A DNA stretch of 64,000 nt from Stratiolaelaps scimitus (Eukaryota > Arthropoda > Arachnida > Mesostigmata > Laelapidae): positions 5,009,501 to 5,073,500 of the forward strand of contig JABWDB010000011.1 of assembly GCA_019614645.1 (NCBI GenBank), in the 5' to 3' direction. Positions within the stretch are counted from its first letter, which is position 1; the number at the start of each line of letters is the position of its first letter. Shown here piece after piece: positions 60,443-64,000 of this stretch. The notes beneath the pieces were generated by a model. It did no database searches and had not been told where the DNA came from. It saw only the letters and a program-made list of their open reading frames with translations. A program made the position numbers and the translations under genes.

Positions 60443-60490
60443 TGCAAGTATTACCATAGGGTGTACATGCTCCCTATGGTAATACATGCA
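60443..60490. repeat. 48-bp hairpin, 19-bp arms
   Basis: Arms 60443-60461 and 60472-60490 pair over 19 positions with one mismatch; the 14-base inner part GTATTACCATAGGG pairs perfectly. The loop is TGTACATGCT. The arms are not low complexity. It lies between a tRNA-like fragment and SINE family C and could be a fold-back remnant. Confidence 0.85.
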
Positions 60491-60597
60491 CTCCACTTTG
60501 AGCGAGCTATCTTTGTACCGTTAAACGGTAGTCCTCCCTCGAGCAGTTTACTCAGTACGCGTATACTTAAAGTATATGTCGGGATCGTACAAATTTC

Positions 60598-60776
60598 CGG
60601 GCCTAGTGCCAGCGTCGAGCCCCGGTGCATTCGTGTGCGTACGGTGAGCAACCGGAGGCGCAGTATGTATAGGTGGATGACGGGTTTGATTCCCACCGGT
60701 GCGCGTTTTGCCGTTAGGGGTCCGTGTTACGAAGCAGTACCGAGGACGTTAAATGCTGGCTGGGAGTCAGCCCGAA
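60598..60776 (+). mobile_element. tRNA-derived SINE, family C, copy 2
   Basis: Same order of blocks as the copy at 14546: GCAACCGGAGGCGCA, B box GGTTTGATTCC (60683-60693), CCACCGGTGCGC, a TTAGGGG block, GACGTTAAATG, and GGGAGTCAGCCCG at the end. The B box here matches the consensus better than in copy 1, but the A-box region is degraded. Confidence 0.65.
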
Positions 60777-62840
60777 ATCATTTCGCCTAGGACCAGTAGC
60801 CGTTGGAGCAGCAATCCCCTCTCAAAGTAGCACGTCACCTCAGCCAACTGTTGTGGAACGCCTGTGCTCGTCTATGATCCCTCATCTATGATCGATAGAG
60901 TCATTGTGACGCCACAAAAGGTCAGCCACAGAGGTATATGCGGAGCGATATATTCGTGGGATGGCCACTGCGGCGATATGTATGTCCCAATGTAATTGCT
61001 TGCGTATATATTTAATCAAAACGCGTTCGGCTTAACGAGCTACGTGCGCTCGCTCGCGAGGGCAGCGCGGGCAGGCAATTGTGACACGCACGATCGTGCG
61101 TTCTGAGGTCACACCCATCTAGCGAGGCGTTTGGTATCGAGGCACGACCAATACCAGCCACCAAACGGCTCGCTTACAATACCCTATGTATTGGGGAACT
61201 GCCACGAACGACGAAGTCCCGTTCATTGGTTCTGAACCTTTCACTCACTGGGTAGGCTAGCCAGCTGGAGAGCAAAAAGGTCCCATTGTTTGACAAAGCG
61301 TTATTAATGGAACGCTGGCGTCTGGTTGGGGCATTGGCGAGAGGGAGCGGTGGATGGTTCACACGTAAGGACTGTTTGGATCGACGGGTTAGGAGAAGAG
61401 GGCCGAAGAGGCTGAGGTTGACGTTGATCTGCTATCTCAGAGCGGACGCACGGGTGCACCGTACTCTGGCCGTATGGACTCGATAGACCATCCAGTGCTA
61501 GAACGCTGAACCAGACCGGGGGCCGGAGGTTCGTGCTAGGGAGCTGTACCTAGCCTAGGTCTGCCTCGACTGCGCGTGAGCGCGTACAGAGCCGTCGTGG
61601 CCAGTAGTGGTTGTCAGGAGTCGCAGGCGAGCCATTAGCGTACATGTGGGATGGGGCTATTTCGCAATATGTCGGTCTCATACATCCCAGCGAGTGAAGC
61701 CCACTGATAACCCCACAAATAGCCACACATATGCGGCCCGGCGACACGATCTAGCCAAAAGCTCCCCCGTGCAGGAGCTCAGTCACACAGTTGCAAGCTG
61801 TACGGCTTCCCCGGGGGTTGGGGCTCTCCCCCGAAGACGGGAAAGCCGACCAGCCAAGCAGCGAGGGCAGCAACTGCGCAGTGGAGCGTGTGCACCCCAC
61901 TCAGAAGTGGACTCGACATATTTTACATTTATCCGAACCATTTCCACGGCCCACCTCGGACACACCTTTTTAGGGCGTGGACAGGTGTGCTCACAGTGGG
62001 GCACAAACACTCGGTTGGGTCTTGCGGGTTTAGGAGGTATTGACCGGACGGGAGAGAGGGGCTAACAGCTCTCGGCCTACGCAATGAAGGGGTTTGACAG
62101 ATGTAGCTTTCGTGTGTGGCAGCGAATTATTAATTTGGGTGTACGGCAGTTGCTGTACGAAGTCGTGCTCTAAAAGCACTTATCAAAATGTCGTGTGTTT
62201 GAAATATAGGCGCGACCACGTGCGAACCCGTCTCCCGGACAATCAGATTTTCGCTGCCTCCGAGATCCGTTGTCTGTTTGGGTGGCCCTTGGGGTTATCT
62301 CTATCGTGGGATGGCACGGGGGGGGTGCGTGGACAAGTTCCACGTGATTGAGATTTGCAGCGTGATTCCGATAGTTTGCAGCGGCTGTTCAGGGCGAATA
62401 ATCAGACAGAACAGCTAACTGTAAATAGTCTCCCAGGTAAAATTCAATCAGAATTACCGACAATCCACCGAGATCAGCTAAGTCACCGATTGCAAATTCG
62501 ATCCAGTTATTTGGATTAAACAATAACGTTCTAAGATAGGCTTAGGCAGTATTGTAACATGACATTACCCCTGACGTCCAGTCAAATATTTTAATAAGAA
62601 CTCACATTAAAGTTCTCATGATATGTCATAAACAAATCGTTAATATTTAGGAAGCCCATAAGAAAGCATAGCTACTGTTGTGATATTCAAGCCTCCACCA
62701 TGGTCAAATTTTTCAATGCTATTTACTGCTGTATTCTGTCGAGATAAACCATACATAGCATTATCTCACAAAGAATTACTTCATAAATAAAAAGCTGTTT
62801 ACGATCTTCAAGGGCAAAAAAATTCGAATCCGTCTAATCT
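60777..62840. other. no gene recognised
   Basis: A 152-codon plus frame (61607-62065) and opposing minus frames exist without codon bias. The last 500 bases are AT rich with few open frames. Confidence 0.5.
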
Positions 62841-62914
62841 ATGGCCGTCGAATATATATATATGTATATATATATTATATATATTTATTATATATATATG
62901 TTCCATGGCCGTCT

Positions 62915-62945
<31 letters not shown>
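62841..62945. repeat. two-copy tandem unit with TA tracts
   Basis: ATGGCCGTC occurs at 62841-62849 and 62905-62913, each followed within a few bases by a TA tract, a 64-base period. It is a small tandem duplication of unique sequence plus microsatellite, beside the retroelement tail. Confidence 0.65.
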
Positions 62946-62951
<6 letters not shown>

Positions 62952-63017
62952 ACTGCTAACTAGTTGAGAACTGTTCACATGCATTTCCCATAAGTCACCG
63001 TGGGCTTCTTAAAAAAA

Positions 63018-63060
63018 ACTGACGCAAGCGCAGCATACCGTGCCACCGTTGCGCTACCAT
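63018..63060 (-). repeat. tRNA-like 5' half with Pol III A box
   Basis: On the minus strand TAGCGCAACGG (63056-63046) matches the A-box consensus TRGYNNARNGG at every fixed position. A D-arm/anticodon-arm-like stretch follows and then a run of T (63018-63011 complement). No B box follows, so it is not an intact tRNA gene. It may be a truncated SINE head. It lies only about 50 bases downstream of the retroelement stop codon. Confidence 0.45.
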
Positions 63061-63062
63061 CT

Positions 63063-64000
63063 CTTCGCTATTGTATGAAATACACTATTGTGTACAGTAG
63101 GGCGGGATTTCTAGGGATTATGGGGGGGGGGGGGTGAGGACGACAATGTTCCGAGGAAGGCGATGGCATTGCCTCTCTGCACGGCGAGGGACAGCCGCTG
63201 CAGGAGGAAAGAGCCAGCGCGCTTGTCCCCGGTGGCGCGGATCAGCCTATGGTAGACCCCCTCGAGGAAGTTCGCAGTGAGAGGGCCGTGCCCGCCCAAG
63301 GTCTCAAAGGCAAGGGGGGAAAACAGGTGGGTTGCTTGGAGAGCGGCGTACTTCCTTAGCTTTGCCCGTTCCGCACGCGCTACTGCGTAACCGGGGATGG
63401 TTGCACAGTGGTTGACATAAGAGGGTGCTAGAGTGTCAACCACAGTGCCGTCCCAAACCAGGTGCTGCCCTCGATGGAAGGGGACAAGGGTGAGGCCGTC
63501 AGGGCGGCGGCCGTCAGAGGTGTCGAGGCCCTGTGGCTCCCTTGTGCAAGGAATACCGGCGGAGTGGAGGGCCCTCACGAGCGTGTCATTAAGCATCGTG
63601 TGTCGCGGATGGCGACCGGCGCTGCGTTCGCACGAAAGACCGTGATGGCCATTCGTTGCGACGGGGTCCCCGCAACGCTCGCAGCTGTGGGCCGCAACTA
63701 CAGGGGCCCCGAGGCGAAGGCCCACACAGAAGCGGAGGGAGCGATCGTCTAGAGCAGTACCAAGGGACGAGGAGGGCAGCGCGTGGAGCCACGCCCCCGC
63801 ACCAGGCCTGTCGACAGCCCGGAGGCGAGCTTGGTCAGCAGCGTGTGGCGCAGAGGCCAGGAGGGAGTCCCGCAGCTCCTGGTGCAGGGCATCGGACCAT
63901 GCCCGCTGCTTGCTCTGTTTGTCCGGAGGGACCCGAGCGCGGGCGCCCGTCTGGTCAAGGGCAGCTTCCTGGGAGGCGGAGAAGTGGGCGAGCGCCTCGG
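63063..64000 (-). mobile_element. 3' portion of a non-LTR (RLE) retrotransposon
   Basis: The element comprises the nuclease-domain frame (63111-64000) plus a 3' untranslated tail running toward lower coordinates. The 3' boundary is not defined: there is no poly(A), and after about 50 bases of tail a tRNA-like 5' half begins at 63060. RLE elements often lack poly(A) tails and insert at fixed targets in multicopy genes, so the abutting tRNA-like sequence could be flank, target or a shared 3' tail. Left of it lie two (TA)n blocks at 62853-62945. Confidence 0.6.
63111..64000 (-). CDS. C-terminal part of an RLE-type non-LTR retrotransposon protein, 5' end beyond the window
   Basis: Seen: an uninterrupted minus-strand frame enters at the window edge and stops at TAG 63111-63113, giving about 295 residues. 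GTG at 63725 is only an internal codon; the frame stays open upstream of it. In order it shows SGAWLHALP-type lead-in text (here GAGAWLHALP), GLRLGAP, a C-x2-C-x8-H-x4-C zinc motif at about residues 106-123, GRHPRH, RRPDG at about 164-168 with a second Asp 16 residues after the PD Asp, WDGTVVDTLAPS, a Lys-rich RAERAKLRKY stretch, and QRGNAIAFLGTL near the end. Known: CCHC plus PD-x(12-15)-D is the layout of the restriction-like endonuclease that nicks the target site in R2/R4/NeSL-type elements, and this block normally ends the single long ORF after the reverse transcriptase. Inferred: the reverse transcriptase lies to the right of position 64000. A run of about 13 G at 63122-63134 encodes the Pro run just before the C-terminus and is a likely spot for length error. 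No stops or frameshifts are seen, so this is a young or active copy. Confidence 0.9.
   Translation of the reverse strand, partial: EALAHFSASQEAALDQTGARARVPPDKQSKQRAWSDALHQELRDSLLASAPHAADQARLRAVDRPGAGAWLHALPSSSLGTALDDRSLRFCVGLRLGAPVVAAHSCERCGDPVATNGHHGLSCERSAGRHPRHTMLNDTLVRALHSAGIPCTREPQGLDTSDGRRPDGLTLVPFHRGQHLVWDGTVVDTLAPSYVNHCATIPGYAVARAERAKLRKYAALQATHLFSPLAFETLGGHGPLTANFLEGVYHRLIRATGDKRAGSFLLQRLSLAVQRGNAIAFLGTLSSSPPPPHNP

Noticed and set aside
1..64000. CRISPR arrays, operons, Shine-Dalgarno sites, bacterial terminators
   Set aside because: No regularly spaced repeats with unique spacers and no prokaryote-like gene packing; base and repeat features are those of a eukaryotic nuclear genome.

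Overview
The window looks like 64 kb of invertebrate nuclear DNA, most probably arthropod and possibly a mite or tick. The reasons are: no operon-like gene packing, very dense (TA)n, (GA)n and CAA/CAG-type microsatellites, several tRNA-derived SINE-like repeats in different states of decay, GT/AG splice-like motifs around short open frames, and one non-LTR retrotransposon with a restriction-like endonuclease (RLE) domain. The taxonomic assignment is an inference. No conserved host gene was recognised.

The only coding region I identify with confidence is at the right edge (63111-64000, minus strand). It is the C-terminal ~295 residues of an RLE-type retroelement protein. It carries a C-x2-C-x8-H-x4-C zinc motif followed by a PD...D nuclease signature, has no in-frame stop, and continues beyond the window.

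The best supported dispersed repeats fall into three tRNA-headed SINE-like families, each with at least two copies here. Family A is at 6301-6560 (-), 30034-30152 (+) and 30957-31069 (+). Family B has a tRNA-Tyr-like head and is at 8352-8494 (+), 25140-25248 (-) and, decayed, 4108-4210 (+). Family C is at 14546-14750 (+) and 60598-60776 (+). Single tRNA-like pieces occur at 31640-31745, 57285-57335, 60290-60405, 63018-63060 and 36245-36300. Possible single ends of mariner-like elements lie at 57020 and 18368.

Region by region: 0-9 kb is microsatellite rich, with a candidate exon at 4872-5354 (+) and an ambiguous open patch at 7.8-8.3 kb. 13.0-13.7 kb has two good splice acceptors, one opening a Ser/Asn-rich frame. 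18-20 kb has two unassigned candidate exons. At 20.1-20.8 kb lie two near-perfect palindromes with simple-repeat cores. 20.8-31 kb is mostly non-coding with SINE copies and one plausible 79-codon minus-strand frame at 27.4-27.7 kb. 31-56 kb is largely featureless apart from microsatellites. 56.2-58.6 kb is the densest patch of exon-like signals: a CAG|GTAAGC donor with a stop just inside the intron, a signal-peptide-like start exon, and a pyrimidine-tract acceptor. 60-64 kb holds a strong hairpin, a SINE and the retroelement.

All host coding calls are ab initio from splice motifs and codon-position composition and should be read as candidates. In sequence of this base composition many random frames look protein-like by eye. 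The most unusual features are the tandem-repeat-cored palindromes and the uniform polarity of most compound (CT)n-(TA)n microsatellites.
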